Position numbers and translations under genes: made by a program. A stretch of 64,000 bases of DNA, taken from the NCBI RefSeq assembly GCF_937921625.1, contig NZ_CAKZTI010000025.1, forward strand, positions 24,442 through 88,441, given 5' to 3'. Source of the DNA: an uncultured Campylobacter sp. GTDB taxonomy: Bacteria; Campylobacterota; Campylobacteria; Campylobacterales; Campylobacteraceae. Of this stretch, positions 33,658 through 43,189 are shown one piece after another. Position 1 is the first letter of the stretch. Every line of letters begins with the position of its first letter. The notes under the pieces are model-generated. The model ran no database searches and was not told where the DNA came from. It saw nothing but the letters and a program-made list of their open reading frames with translations.

Positions 33658-34671
33658 TTAAATTTTACTCATTACGTCGCCAATGATCGCTTGTGCGCCG
33701 TTTCGATCCGCAAGCTCAAGCAGTCCTTTGCTCGCGCGCGCCACGTCGAAGCTCTGAATCAAGCTCAAGATCCGCTCGCCGCTTGCGTCCTGCTGACGCA
33801 CGATTTCGCACAGCCCGCGCTCCTTAAGAAATTTCGCGTTATAAAACTGATGATCCGCCGCCGCAAACGGAAACGGCACAAATATCGCGGGTAAGCCGTT
33901 TGCGCAAAGCTCCCACAGCGTGCTGGCGCCGCTGCGTCCGACGCAAAGATCGGCGTTTGCGATGAGCTCGTGCATGTTTTTGCAAAAGCCCACGAGCTGT
34001 ACATCCAGACCCTGCTGTGCGTAAATTTGCGAGATGCGCTCAAACTCGCGCTCGCCGCACTGATGGATCACGCCGTAGCCGAGACCCAAGAGCTTGGGCG
34101 CAAGCTCCACGGCAAGCGAGTTGATAAAGCTCGCCCCCTGCGAGCCGCCCAAAAAGATGACCCTCTTAAGCGCCGTACGCGGCCGCGCCGTCTCGAAAAA
34201 AATATCCGCGATCGGATAAGCAAACGCGGGCTTTTCATAGGAGCTGTAAAACACGCGCGCAAAGGGCCTCAGCAAGCGGTTAAGCCGCCCGCAAACGGCG
34301 TTTTGCTCGTGGATAAAAAACGGCACGCGAGAAAGGATCGCCGCGATGGATGCGGGCGCCGAGCTGTATCCGCCCACGCTGATGAGCGCGCGCACGCCGT
34401 TTTGCTTTAAAATTTTATGCGCCGCAAGCGAGAGGCGCAGGATATTTAGCAGCGAGGCTAGCTTGGCAAAGCCCTTTTTATCGACGACGCCCGAGCTTTG
34501 CAGAAAATAGGTACGCGCAAAAAGCTCGCTATTTTCAAACCACGCGCGATCCTGCCCGCGGTTTGAGCCGATAAAGATCGCCCTGATGCCCTGCTTCGCA
34601 AGATGGGCGGCTAAATTTTTAGCGATTATCAGATGCCCGCCGGTGCCGCCGCCGCTGATTGCTATGACCAT
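33658..34671 (-). CDS. murG: MurG: UDP-GlcNAc--undecaprenyl-PP-MurNAc-pentapeptide GlcNAc transferase
   Basis: The 337-residue GT28 enzyme makes lipid II at the inner face of the cytoplasmic membrane. The N-terminal GGGTGGHL loop (residues 7-14), FIHEQNAVCGRLNRLL near 98, and the C-terminal donor-binding CVGRSGASTLWELCANGLPA are characteristic. AAAGG lies before the ATG. The cell-division flippase-family gene ftsW lies 137 bases upstream in the same direction. Confidence 0.96.
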   Translation of the reverse strand: MVIAISGGGTGGHLIIAKNLAAHLAKQGIRAIFIGSNRGQDRAWFENSELFARTYFLQSSGVVDKKGFAKLASLLNILRLSLAAHKILKQNGVRALISVGGYSSAPASIAAILSRVPFFIHEQNAVCGRLNRLLRPFARVFYSSYEKPAFAYPIADIFFETARPRTALKRVIFLGGSQGASFINSLAVELAPKLLGLGYGVIHQCGEREFERISQIYAQQGLDVQLVGFCKNMHELIANADLCVGRSGASTLWELCANGLPAIFVPFPFAAADHQFYNAKFLKERGLCEIVRQQDASGERILSLIQSFDVARASKGLLELADRNGAQAIIGDVMSKI

Positions 34672-34807
34672 ACTTTTCCTTTAAATTTATAAAATTTCGC
34701 GCCTAAATTTAAGCCTCGGCGCGCTTCGGCGTAGAATTTTAAGCGCAATTCGGCTCTAAATTTACGCCTAAATTTAAATCGCACTCGCCCCAAAGCCCGC
34801 AAAAGCC

Positions 34808-35968
34808 TTAAAATTTCGCCCTTTTCGACGCCATCAAAACGAGCCCCACCGCAAACGACGCCGCGAGCAGGTGGCTACCGCCGTAGCTCAGAAACGGCAC
34901 GGCGATGCCCTTTACCGGCGAGATCGACGTGATGCCGTAGGAGTTGATGATGAACGAAAAGAAAAACATAAAGCCAATACCCAGGCAAAAGAGGAAATTT
35001 ACGTTACTCGGCGACTTGCTCGCGGTCTGAAAGATGCGAAAGAGCATCGCATAAAATAGCGCCACGATGAGTAAAATCCCGATAAATCCCCACTCCTCGG
35101 CTATACCTGCGAGCACGAAGTCAGTATGCACCTCGCTCAGATATCCGAGCTTAAAGCTTCCGAGCCCAAGTCCCTGCCCGAAAAACTCGCCGTTGTTTAT
35201 CGCATTTAGCGAGTGTCCGACCTGATACGGCGCGCTAGCATCCTCTATACGAAGTCCTGCGGCAGTCTCCGGCGACATAAACGACAGCACGAAATCCTGC
35301 ACTCCGCCCCACCACGAGCGCACGCGATCGACCCTGTGCGCGCTCGTGACGATAAAGACGTAAGCAAGCCCCAAAATCCCCATAAAGCTAAAGCCGATGA
35401 GCTTGAAGCTCGTGCCCGCAAAAAGCGACATAAAAATCATCGTAAGCCCTAGCACGGCGACCTGCCCCAGATCGTTTTGCACGATAGCGACCAGGATCAC
35501 CACAAAGCCGAAAAGCGCTACGTAAGGAAGCAGCGTCGCGATCTCGCGCCCGATGCTTTTTTTAGAGTGATCGAGCTTGCGCGAAAAGCTCCACGCCAAA
35601 AAGTATATGAAGCCCACCTTGAAAAATTCCACCGGCGCGAGGTTAAAAAACGGCAGCCTGATCCAGCGCGCCGCGCCGTTAACGTCGGCGACTAAGGACT
35701 TGGGCAAAAAGCCCATCGCGAGCATCAAAATCCCCATTATCGCAAAAAGCGACATGCACACCGGCGTTAGGCATTTATCGGGATCGGCGCGCGATACGAT
35801 CCACATCACCGCGATGCACGCGATCCCCACCGCGCACTGACGATAAAAAAAATGCAGTGGCGTAGCGCCCAGCAAAAGCACCGTATAGGAGCTCAGCGAC
35901 AGCGAAAATATCATGCCGATCGTAATGAGCGCGCAGGTGAAGTAATATAGCCATTTATCGGTTCTCAA
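34808..35968 (-). CDS. ftsW: FtsW/RodA-family peptidoglycan glycosyltransferase
   Basis: The 386-residue protein has about ten transmembrane helices. Family landmarks include WIVSRADPDKC, VQNDLGQVAVLGLTMIFMSLFAGT with the conserved acidic residue near 167, GEFFGQGLGLGSFKLGYLSEVHTDFVLAGIAEEWGF and GVSSISPVKGIAVPFLSYGGS-type end (here GITSISPVKGIAVPF). It polymerises lipid II during division. Position directly upstream of murG favours FtsW over RodA. Confidence 0.93.
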   Translation of the reverse strand: MRTDKWLYYFTCALITIGMIFSLSLSSYTVLLLGATPLHFFYRQCAVGIACIAVMWIVSRADPDKCLTPVCMSLFAIMGILMLAMGFLPKSLVADVNGAARWIRLPFFNLAPVEFFKVGFIYFLAWSFSRKLDHSKKSIGREIATLLPYVALFGFVVILVAIVQNDLGQVAVLGLTMIFMSLFAGTSFKLIGFSFMGILGLAYVFIVTSAHRVDRVRSWWGGVQDFVLSFMSPETAAGLRIEDASAPYQVGHSLNAINNGEFFGQGLGLGSFKLGYLSEVHTDFVLAGIAEEWGFIGILLIVALFYAMLFRIFQTASKSPSNVNFLFCLGIGFMFFFSFIINSYGITSISPVKGIAVPFLSYGGSHLLAASFAVGLVLMASKRAKF

Positions 35969-37251
35969 TCATCTCTCCGTTTTAAAATTTATTCGCATTT
36001 ACGCGCGCCGTGCACGCTTCGTCTGCCGCGCAAGGCTTGAAACCTCGCATTGCGCCCCTGCCGCACGGCCCGGATCGCGGCACTGCCTTTTAAAAAGCGT
36101 ACGGCACGACCACGTATTGTCTTTTGGCACGCAGCACGATCGTGCATCTTTGACGCGTGGCGCAAATTTTATTCTCGCACATAGGCGGCTTTGCAGCGCA
36201 CGCTGCGAGATAGCGCGCCGTAAAGCACGATCTCTCTTTATCCCGCAAGCGTGAATTGCCTACGCTCTATTCTAACATATCGCGACGATTTCGACGCACA
36301 CTGAGGATAAATCGCCGCGAAACGCAATTCGTGCCACTTTTTAAATGTGCATTTTGCTCTCACGTATCGCGTAGCCTTCGACACGCGCTGCAGCACCGTA
36401 AAGCGTGACCTCGCACTATCTTTTAATACACAGGCGGGTGCATTCTAGCTCCGGCAGGTGTATCGCGGCGGCTTTCGGCACGCTATAGCATGGTCGTAAA
36501 CCGCGACTATGCAAAATTGCACATAGGCATTCGTGCCGCAAATCAGCCGCCACGCATGGCAAGCCAATACTCCGGCAGTTTCTCCCGCTTGCGCAGTTGC
36601 AAGACATTTCATATTGGCACGATGCGATTTAAAATTTAGGTCCGCTGCAGCAAATTTTAAAATTTTAAAATTCTAAAATTCTAAAGCCCAAAAAGAAGCA
36701 AAATTTTAAAATTTTAAATTCTGCAGGGCTCTATAAATTTATAAAATTTAAAATCGCAAAATTTTTAGTGCTCAATTTTTAAATTTTAAAACCATCCTAT
36801 TTTCTACTCCGCTTGCACTTTAAAATTTCATGCCACGGTTTAAATTTGGCGCCAAGAACACAGCGCGCAATTTAGCTGCGCCTTAAATTTCAATTCGTTT
36901 TAAAAAACGATGCGTCGTAAACGCAAGCTGCAAAACGCGCTGTTCATACTCACCGAGCACTACTTTTAAAACGTCTCCCGCGCTGCAAGAGGCTTCGATC
37001 GCATCCGCGCATCAGTATAAACCGTCCGCCTTCCCCCGGTCACAGAGGCACAAGTGCGAGCTGCAGAACGCGCAAATTTTAAAATTTAAAATCCGCCATG
37101 CAGATCAAAAAATTTTAAAATTCCACCGCTTCAAATCCGATAAATTTTAAAATTTCACCGACGCAGATCGGTTAAATTTTAAAAATTCCGACGCCGCAAA
37201 TCCAATAAATTTCAAAATTTCGCTGCTTAAATTTTATCAAAATTTTGAAAT
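35969..37251. other. Long gene-free spacer between ftsW and ftsK
   Basis: About 1.3 kb without a supportable gene. The first 650 bases are GC-richer, with many GCAC/CGTGCC words and no repeat stretch. From 36620 the DNA becomes dense in TTTTAAAATTTTAAAATT-type palindromes, again at 37080-37250, each framed by short GC blocks. A frame at 36416-36607 (minus) is Cys-rich but lacks a ribosome binding site. Confidence 0.55.
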
Positions 37252-39534
37252 TTACTTGATTATGTCGCGCTGGCCTTTGGCGTTGATCTCGCTTAAAACA
37301 CCCATCTGTTCTAGCTGCTCGATGATCGTCGCGGCGCGGTTGTACCCGATACGCAAGCGGCGCTGCAGGTAGCTGATCGAGGTCTTCTCCTCCTCCAAAA
37401 CAATCGCCTTCGCCTCGTCGTAAAGCTCGTCAAGCACGATATTTTGCGGATTGATTATGCCACCTTCTTGCTTGGCGCCCTCGTTTTCGATCAAAAATCG
37501 CTCGTCATAAACGACGCTTTCTTGCGCCTTTAAAAATTCCGCGATCTTGTTGATCTCATTCTCGGTCGTAAACGGCGCGTGCAGGCGGATGAGCCCCGGC
37601 GCGGTAGGCGGCGTGAAGAGCATATCACCCCGCCCGAGCAGGCTGTCTGCGCCCATCTGATCCAAAATCACTTTGCTATCGACCTTCGAGCCCACGCGGA
37701 AGCTGATGCGACTAGGCAGATTCGCCTTTATCAGCCCCGTGACGACGTCCACGCTAGGGCGCTGCGTCGCTACGATGAGATGGATGCCGCTAGCGCGCGC
37801 CATCTGCGCCAGACGCGCGATGTAGTGCTCCACGTCCTTGCCGCTCGTCATCATCAGATCCGCGAGCTCGTCGATGATAACGACGATGTAAGGCAAAATT
37901 TCGCCGCCCTCGCGCAGCATCTTTTCGTTGTAGTTGTCGATGTTTTTCGTCCTGTTTTGCGCCATGAGCGAGTAGCGCTGCTCCATCTCGGCGACAAGGT
38001 TGCTTAGCGCGATAATCGCCTGCTTAGGCTGCGTGATGACGGGCGTCAGCAGGTGCGGGATGTCGTTATAAATACTAAACTCGAGCATCTTCGGATCGAT
38101 CATTATAAGGCGCAGGCTCTTGGGCGAGTTGCGATACAAAAGGCTTAAAAGCATGGCGTTGATGCCCACGCTCTTGCCGCTTCCGGTGGTGCCTGCAATG
38201 AGAAGGTGCGGCAGCTTTTTAAGATCGGTGACGAAAGGCTGCCCCACGATGTCCTTGCCAAGCACGATGGTAAGCGGACTGGAGGCGCTTTTAAACACGT
38301 CGCTTTCTAAAATTTCACGCAGATAGATCGTATCGATATTTTGATTCGGAATCTCGATGCCTACGACATCTTTGCCAGGAACCGGCGCCTGGATGCGAAT
38401 GGTCTGCGCCCTAAGAGCCATCGCAAGATCGTCTTGCAGCGTTAGAATTTTACTTACCTTAATGTGCGCGGCAGGGCGAAACTCAAATGTCGTAACGACC
38501 GGACCTGAGTAGGTCCGCACCACGTCGCCGTCGATCTTGAATTTACGCAGTTTATCGAGCAGGTCATAAATTTTACGATCGATCTCGCTCTCGTCGATGC
38601 TACTTTTCTTTTTCGGCGGCGGGTTTAAAAAATCAAGCGGCGGCAGCTTAAAATCCTTGGGCTTAGCCACCCTGCCCTTGTCGAGCTGATCCAAAAGCCT
38701 TTTATTTTCGGCGACTTCGCTTAGGCGCTCGACCCTTTTTAGCCTGCTCGGCTTTCCCTTTTGCGGCATTTTAAGCTCGCGTTCAGTGGAAGCCTGCGGA
38801 CCCTGTGCATCACTGAAATTCTGCTCATTTTCAGGCTCGCGAGTATCGTTTAAATTTTGTAAATTTCGCTCACCTTCAAAACTGCGCCCGCTTGCACCTT
38901 GCTCCGCAAAATTACCCTGTTTCGCCGAATTTTCCTCTGCGCTCAAAGCGTCATTCAAAGCGTTAAAATTTTCCGCACCTCTCAAGCCCTGCGCAGACGA
39001 ATGCCTTGCAAGCCCGTCCCTTTGCAATGTATCCGCGTCGCTAGCGAAATCGTCCCCAATTTCATCCTGCGAGCTTTCATCTCTTGAGCCAATAAAGCAG
39101 TTTTTGATGATGTCGGTAAAACGGTCTTCAAATATGAGCACTAGCGAAAGCACAAAAATCGTAATATTAAAAATCCACACGCCGACGCTTCCGATCATTC
39201 GCCTAAGCCCATCCACTGCAAAGCTGCCGACTGCTCCGCCGCTAGCGCCAAAGAGACTCGACTGCACCATCAAAATGGTAAAAAATAGCAAAATGGCTCC
39301 GATGCTAAACTCAAAAAATCTAAAGTCAAAACCGCGAAAATGCTTATAGGCTACGTATGCTAAGGCGAGCAAAAATAGCGGATAGATGTATGCAAAATAG
39401 CCGAATAGCTGGGTATTAAATGAGCGGATGGCGTTGCCTGCGCTACCTACAAGCGCGGAATCGGGTGCAATAGTAGCAAGCCCAAAAAATATTATGATAG
39501 CCGATATGACGATAAAATATACTTCTTTAACTAT
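37252..39534 (-). CDS. ftsK: DNA translocase FtsK, with an apparent AUA start codon
   Basis: The motor that pumps chromosome termini through the septum. The C-terminal half has LIAGTTGSGKSVGIN (Walker A), IVVIIDELADLMM (Walker B) and the DNA-orienting gamma domain at the end (SISYLQRRLRIGYNRAATII). The N-terminus is membrane-spanning, followed by a low-complexity Asn/Ser/Glu linker (about residues 175-270). The nearest ATG/GTG/TTG in frame is TTG 39372, which would drop the first helix. The open frame continues upstream as VKEVYFIVISAIIIFFGLA to an in-frame TAA at 39544-39546, with no ATG, GTG or TTG. ATA at 39532-39534 has AAGGA 6 bases upstream and is the best start, giving 760 residues. 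A point mutation from ATG is likely. Confidence 0.85.
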   Translation of the reverse strand: MVKEVYFIVISAIIIFFGLATIAPDSALVGSAGNAIRSFNTQLFGYFAYIYPLFLLALAYVAYKHFRGFDFRFFEFSIGAILLFFTILMVQSSLFGASGGAVGSFAVDGLRRMIGSVGVWIFNITIFVLSLVLIFEDRFTDIIKNCFIGSRDESSQDEIGDDFASDADTLQRDGLARHSSAQGLRGAENFNALNDALSAEENSAKQGNFAEQGASGRSFEGERNLQNLNDTREPENEQNFSDAQGPQASTERELKMPQKGKPSRLKRVERLSEVAENKRLLDQLDKGRVAKPKDFKLPPLDFLNPPPKKKSSIDESEIDRKIYDLLDKLRKFKIDGDVVRTYSGPVVTTFEFRPAAHIKVSKILTLQDDLAMALRAQTIRIQAPVPGKDVVGIEIPNQNIDTIYLREILESDVFKSASSPLTIVLGKDIVGQPFVTDLKKLPHLLIAGTTGSGKSVGINAMLLSLLYRNSPKSLRLIMIDPKMLEFSIYNDIPHLLTPVITQPKQAIIALSNLVAEMEQRYSLMAQNRTKNIDNYNEKMLREGGEILPYIVVIIDELADLMMTSGKDVEHYIARLAQMARASGIHLIVATQRPSVDVVTGLIKANLPSRISFRVGSKVDSKVILDQMGADSLLGRGDMLFTPPTAPGLIRLHAPFTTENEINKIAEFLKAQESVVYDERFLIENEGAKQEGGIINPQNIVLDELYDEAKAIVLEEEKTSISYLQRRLRIGYNRAATIIEQLEQMGVLSEINAKGQRDIIK

Positions 39535-39654
39535 GATTGATCCTTAAATTTAAAGCGGTATTTTAGCCAAACGAAGGTTAAAATTTTATTTGAAGGATGA
39601 AATTTTAATGCTTTGATAAAATTCCGCGCCCTCACAGGCGCGGAATTAAAGGAG

Positions 39655-40899
39655 TTAGTTTTTGACGGCTTTGCCCAGATCCCACATAGGCATGAAGATA
39701 CCCAGAGCCAAAAGAAGAACCATGCCTGCCATAAAAAATAGCATGATCGGCTCGACGTAGCTTGAGATATTATCGATGATATCATCGAATTTCTCTTTAT
39801 AATAATCCGTGACGTTGCCAAGCATCTTATCGAGGTTGCCGGCCTGCTCGCCCGCGCTGATCATCTGAATAAGCATACTTTCGTAAAGCCCTGTATTGTT
39901 AAACGCCTCGGTTAGGCTCACGCCCTGCTGCACGGCAATTTTAACGGTAGAGAGCTTCTCTTTTAAAGTATGATTATCCACCATTAAAACAGATGTATCC
40001 AGCGCATCTGCGATAGGGATACCCGCTCGCACAAGCTCTGTAAAAATAAGCATAAATCGCGACATCGTCGAGAAAAATATGATCTTACCAAATAGATAGA
40101 CCTTTAAAATCGTCTTGTCAAAGCCCTTTTTAAACTCATCGTTATTGCGATATGCCCATCTAAGAGCTATGATAGTGCCTATGATGCCTGCTAAAACAAA
40201 AATTCCATAATTATTAAGAGTACTTTCGATGCCAAGTAGAATTCTAGTAGGTAGTGGCAAATCCGCGCCCAAATCCTCAAAAATCTCGCGGAATTTCGGC
40301 ACGACATACATCATCAAAACCGAAAACGCAATCGCCATAACAATCATAAGGATCATAGGATAACGCATCGCCTTTTTAAATTTACGCTGGTTCTCCCAAA
40401 GCTCTTGAAGCATAGCAGCAAGCTTAGCTAGAGATTCTGCCATATTACCGGTAGCTTCGCCCAGACTTACCATCGCAACGACGACATCGCCAAGCTGACC
40501 TCTAAATTTCTCCGTAGACTCTGTCAAGCTAAGACCTGCGTTAAGATCATCGTTCATAGCACTAAAAATCTCTTTTAGCGTCTTATCCTCTGCCGCCCTT
40601 GCGACCTCTTTGATCGAGTCGTGGATTGAAATTCCGGCATTTGTCATAACGGAAAGCTGACGGATCGACGCTACTAACGGCAACGTTCTAACTCTTCCGC
40701 TTCCACCTAGCATGCGCGAAACCTGCGCCTTAAAATCGCCGCCCGTATTGGCTACGACTTGGGTTTCACCTCTTTTTACAATCGTCCCGCCTACGCGCTG
40801 CTTCATGAGGTTGTTTGCTTGCACTTTATCGCTGGCTTGCAAAAACATCTTCCTTCTTGCGCCCTTGGCGTTGTATTCAACTTCTAATTGCTTTTTCAT
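39655..40899 (-). CDS. ctsF: CtsF: type II secretion/type IV pilus platform protein for DNA uptake
   Basis: The 414-residue GspF/PilC-type inner-membrane protein has two copies of the T2SSF domain: LSVMTNAGISIHDSI and GDVVVAMVSLGEATGNMAESL in the first, LIFTELVRAGIPIADAL and ISAGEQAGNLDKML in the second. Membrane segments lie near 185-210, 235-255 and 385-410. It should anchor the ATPase CtsE and drive assembly of the pseudopilus used in natural transformation. Its start overlaps the end of ctsE by 4 bases. Confidence 0.93.
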   Translation of the reverse strand: MKKQLEVEYNAKGARRKMFLQASDKVQANNLMKQRVGGTIVKRGETQVVANTGGDFKAQVSRMLGGSGRVRTLPLVASIRQLSVMTNAGISIHDSIKEVARAAEDKTLKEIFSAMNDDLNAGLSLTESTEKFRGQLGDVVVAMVSLGEATGNMAESLAKLAAMLQELWENQRKFKKAMRYPMILMIVMAIAFSVLMMYVVPKFREIFEDLGADLPLPTRILLGIESTLNNYGIFVLAGIIGTIIALRWAYRNNDEFKKGFDKTILKVYLFGKIIFFSTMSRFMLIFTELVRAGIPIADALDTSVLMVDNHTLKEKLSTVKIAVQQGVSLTEAFNNTGLYESMLIQMISAGEQAGNLDKMLGNVTDYYKEKFDDIIDNISSYVEPIMLFFMAGMVLLLALGIFMPMWDLGKAVKN

Positions 40900-42644
40900 T
40901 GTTTAGCCACCCTATAAATTTCTTCTATACTAGTTACTCCGCGCGCAGCACGTATAACACCGTCTTCAAACATATCTATAAATCCCTCCTCCTTCGCCAA
41001 GGCTCTCATATCGTCCTTTGAGCCACCGTTAGCGATCAAGCTCTGCATTTTATCGGTAATAGGTAAAATTTCACTAATCATCTCACGCCCCATGTAGCCC
41101 GTTTGACCGCATTGATCGCAACCTACGGCCTTAAAAAATGTGTATTTTTCAGGCAAGAATTCCTTCAGCTGATCAAGCATCGATTTAGGTAGATTCGTAG
41201 GCTGCTTGCAGTGCGGGCAAAGCTTTCGCACAAGACGTTGCGCCTCTACCGCAATCAGTGCACCGCTTATGAGATAGGCTTCGATACCCATATCCACTAT
41301 TCGCGGGATCGCGCTAACGGCGTCGTTAGTGTGTAGGGTCGAAAAAACCAAGTGTCCCGTAAGAGCAGCCTGGATCGCGATTCTAAGGGTCTCTTGATCA
41401 CGAATCTCACCGATCATTATGATGTCAGGGTCTTGTCTTAAAATCGAGCGCAGTGCCGAAGCAAAGGTAAGACCTGCTTTTTCGTTAACTTGGACTTGTT
41501 GGATTAAATTTACTTGATACTCTACCGGATCTTCTACGGTAATGACCTTGGTATCGATATTTTTAATATCGTTTAGCGCCGCATATAGCGTCGTAGACTT
41601 ACCGCTTCCTGTAGGTCCGGTAACCAAGATAATACCATATGGAGCCTTCATAGCGTTATTAAATTTCTTAAAGCTATCAGGGTGCATGCCGAGCTTTTCC
41701 AGGCTTATGATAACTTTGGATTTATCTAGAATACGCATAACTGTAGATTCACCGTTGATAATAGGCAGTGTCGAGATACGAAAATCATATTCGCGACCTG
41801 AAATTTTCATACTAAATCTACCGTCCTGCGGCTTACGGCGCTCGGCGATATCCATATTTGAAAGTAGCTTCAATCGGCTTACTAGCGGTGGATAGATATC
41901 CTTATCAAAGATAAAAATTTCAGCGAGCATTCCGTCGATTCTGGTGCGAACGACGCAGTTATTCTCGGTAGGCTCGATGTGAATATCACTACCGCGCATC
42001 TTAATAGACTGACTAATTATCATCTCAATGAGCTTCAAAATCGCCGAGGTATCATCGCTGCTTCCGCTACCGCCGGTGTTGGCGAGCTCTTTGCGGATCT
42101 CCGCTACGAGCCCTTTAATGCTCTCTGAAAGCTCAAGCTTAGATAGATATTTATTTACCTGATTTGGATCGGCTACTACGATTTTAAGCAGCTGTTTGCT
42201 AAACATAGCCTGCGCTTTATCTTGCGACTCAAGATTAAACGGATCAGAAAAAGCAACGTAAATATTCAGATCATCCGCTTTAACCGGTATCACGCCGTAT
42301 CTTTTAAGCTGTGCGGTAGGAGTGCGTTCCGATAGCCTGAAGTCTATATCGATATCATCTAAATTCATATACGACAGGTTCATTTTCTTGGCTAGAATTT
42401 GCAAAAATTCCTTTGGATCCATCGAAAATTTTTCGCTTATATCGTCAAATGCTATCTGACGACGCTTGTACAGCTCAACTAAAATTGAGCAAAAATCATC
42501 CTGGCTTAGATAGTTATCTCCGACTAAAACCTCTCCTAGCGTCAAGCCGATATCCATCTTGTCCTTGATTTCCGGAACAACGGTGCTAGTAAGGATATTG
42601 TTTCGTATTAAAATCGCAACGATCTGCTCTTCAATCTTCGTCAT
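40896..42644 (-). CDS. ctsE: CtsE: GspE/PulE-type assembly ATPase for DNA uptake
   Basis: The 582-residue cytoplasmic ATPase has the N-terminal MshE-like domain, Walker A GPTGSGKSTTL near 345, the Asp box ITVEDPVEYQ, Walker B IIMIGEIRDQET, the His box STLHTNDA, and a zinc-binding CPHC/CDQCG region near 510-545. It powers pseudopilus extension. I take the ATG at 42644, 5 bases after the upstream stop, instead of a TTG/GTG at 42656/42653 that would overlap the previous gene; neither has a strong ribosome binding site. It is part of the long minus-strand cts operon. Confidence 0.93.
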   Translation of the reverse strand: MTKIEEQIVAILIRNNILTSTVVPEIKDKMDIGLTLGEVLVGDNYLSQDDFCSILVELYKRRQIAFDDISEKFSMDPKEFLQILAKKMNLSYMNLDDIDIDFRLSERTPTAQLKRYGVIPVKADDLNIYVAFSDPFNLESQDKAQAMFSKQLLKIVVADPNQVNKYLSKLELSESIKGLVAEIRKELANTGGSGSSDDTSAILKLIEMIISQSIKMRGSDIHIEPTENNCVVRTRIDGMLAEIFIFDKDIYPPLVSRLKLLSNMDIAERRKPQDGRFSMKISGREYDFRISTLPIINGESTVMRILDKSKVIISLEKLGMHPDSFKKFNNAMKAPYGIILVTGPTGSGKSTTLYAALNDIKNIDTKVITVEDPVEYQVNLIQQVQVNEKAGLTFASALRSILRQDPDIIMIGEIRDQETLRIAIQAALTGHLVFSTLHTNDAVSAIPRIVDMGIEAYLISGALIAVEAQRLVRKLCPHCKQPTNLPKSMLDQLKEFLPEKYTFFKAVGCDQCGQTGYMGREMISEILPITDKMQSLIANGGSKDDMRALAKEEGFIDMFEDGVIRAARGVTSIEEIYRVAKQ

Positions 42645-42649
42645 CGCGA

Positions 42650-43189
42650 TCACCAATAAATTTTAATCGAGCTAAGCTTATCGCCAGTATAAATTGCAAT
42701 TACCATCTTTTTTACCTCTTCCTCTTCTTTGATAAAAAGCTCGGCGCGCTCGCCGTTTTCTAGGGTAAAGACATACGTATCACTCTTTTTTACGTATGCT
42801 CTCTCCGTAAATTTATCAAAAATTTCAGACAAAATATAATTAATTTTAGGCGTTCTTATATAGCTTATGTCTACACCGTCGCAAAGCGCCAAATAAAGCA
42901 TCTTTTTTTGAAAAATTATGGTCGAATAAAGAGAAGCGTTCTCGCGAGCCTCTTTGGTTTTATAAAGCATTACCGTAGGCACTACAAGCTCATTTACTTT
43001 GTCCATCTTCAGGCACGCTTTGGCATACATATTCGCAAGTGCCTCGCTTTGTTCTTCGATGAATAAATTTCGCACGCTTTCTTGGCAGATACGGTTATAC
43101 TGACCGATCTGATCCCAGTTGCGCACGTCATCGGCGCTAACTGCAAATAACGACGCGATCGCAAAAGCTAAAATATATAAAATTTTCAT
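42650..43189 (-). CDS. Secreted accessory protein of the cts cluster (unknown role)
   Basis: The 179-residue protein has a signal peptide (MKILYILAFAIASLFAVSA) and a soluble, helical-then-beta mature part ending FIKEEEEVKKMVIAIYTGDKLSSIKIYW. Two cysteine pairs are possible (near residues 34, 58 and 102). I know no family. Its overlap with the upstream TPR gene by 4 bases and its place just before ctsE show that it belongs to the transformation operon. It may correspond in position to Cj1472c of C. jejuni, a gene between ctsP and ctsE; that is from memory. Confidence 0.75.
   Translation of the reverse strand: MKILYILAFAIASLFAVSADDVRNWDQIGQYNRICQESVRNLFIEEQSEALANMYAKACLKMDKVNELVVPTVMLYKTKEARENASLYSTIIFQKKMLYLALCDGVDISYIRTPKINYILSEIFDKFTERAYVKKSDTYVFTLENGERAELFIKEEEEVKKMVIAIYTGDKLSSIKIYW

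Noticed and set aside
36620..37251. Regularly spaced AAATTT/TTTTAAAATTTT palindromes looking like a CRISPR or iteron array
   Set aside because: The words are only 6-14 bases, spacing and flanks vary, no constant repeat with unique spacers, no cas or replication genes nearby.
37579..38007. Long plus-strand frame opposite ftsK
   Set aside because: Shadow of the conserved FtsK motor domain; His/Arg-rich composition is typical of an antisense reading.
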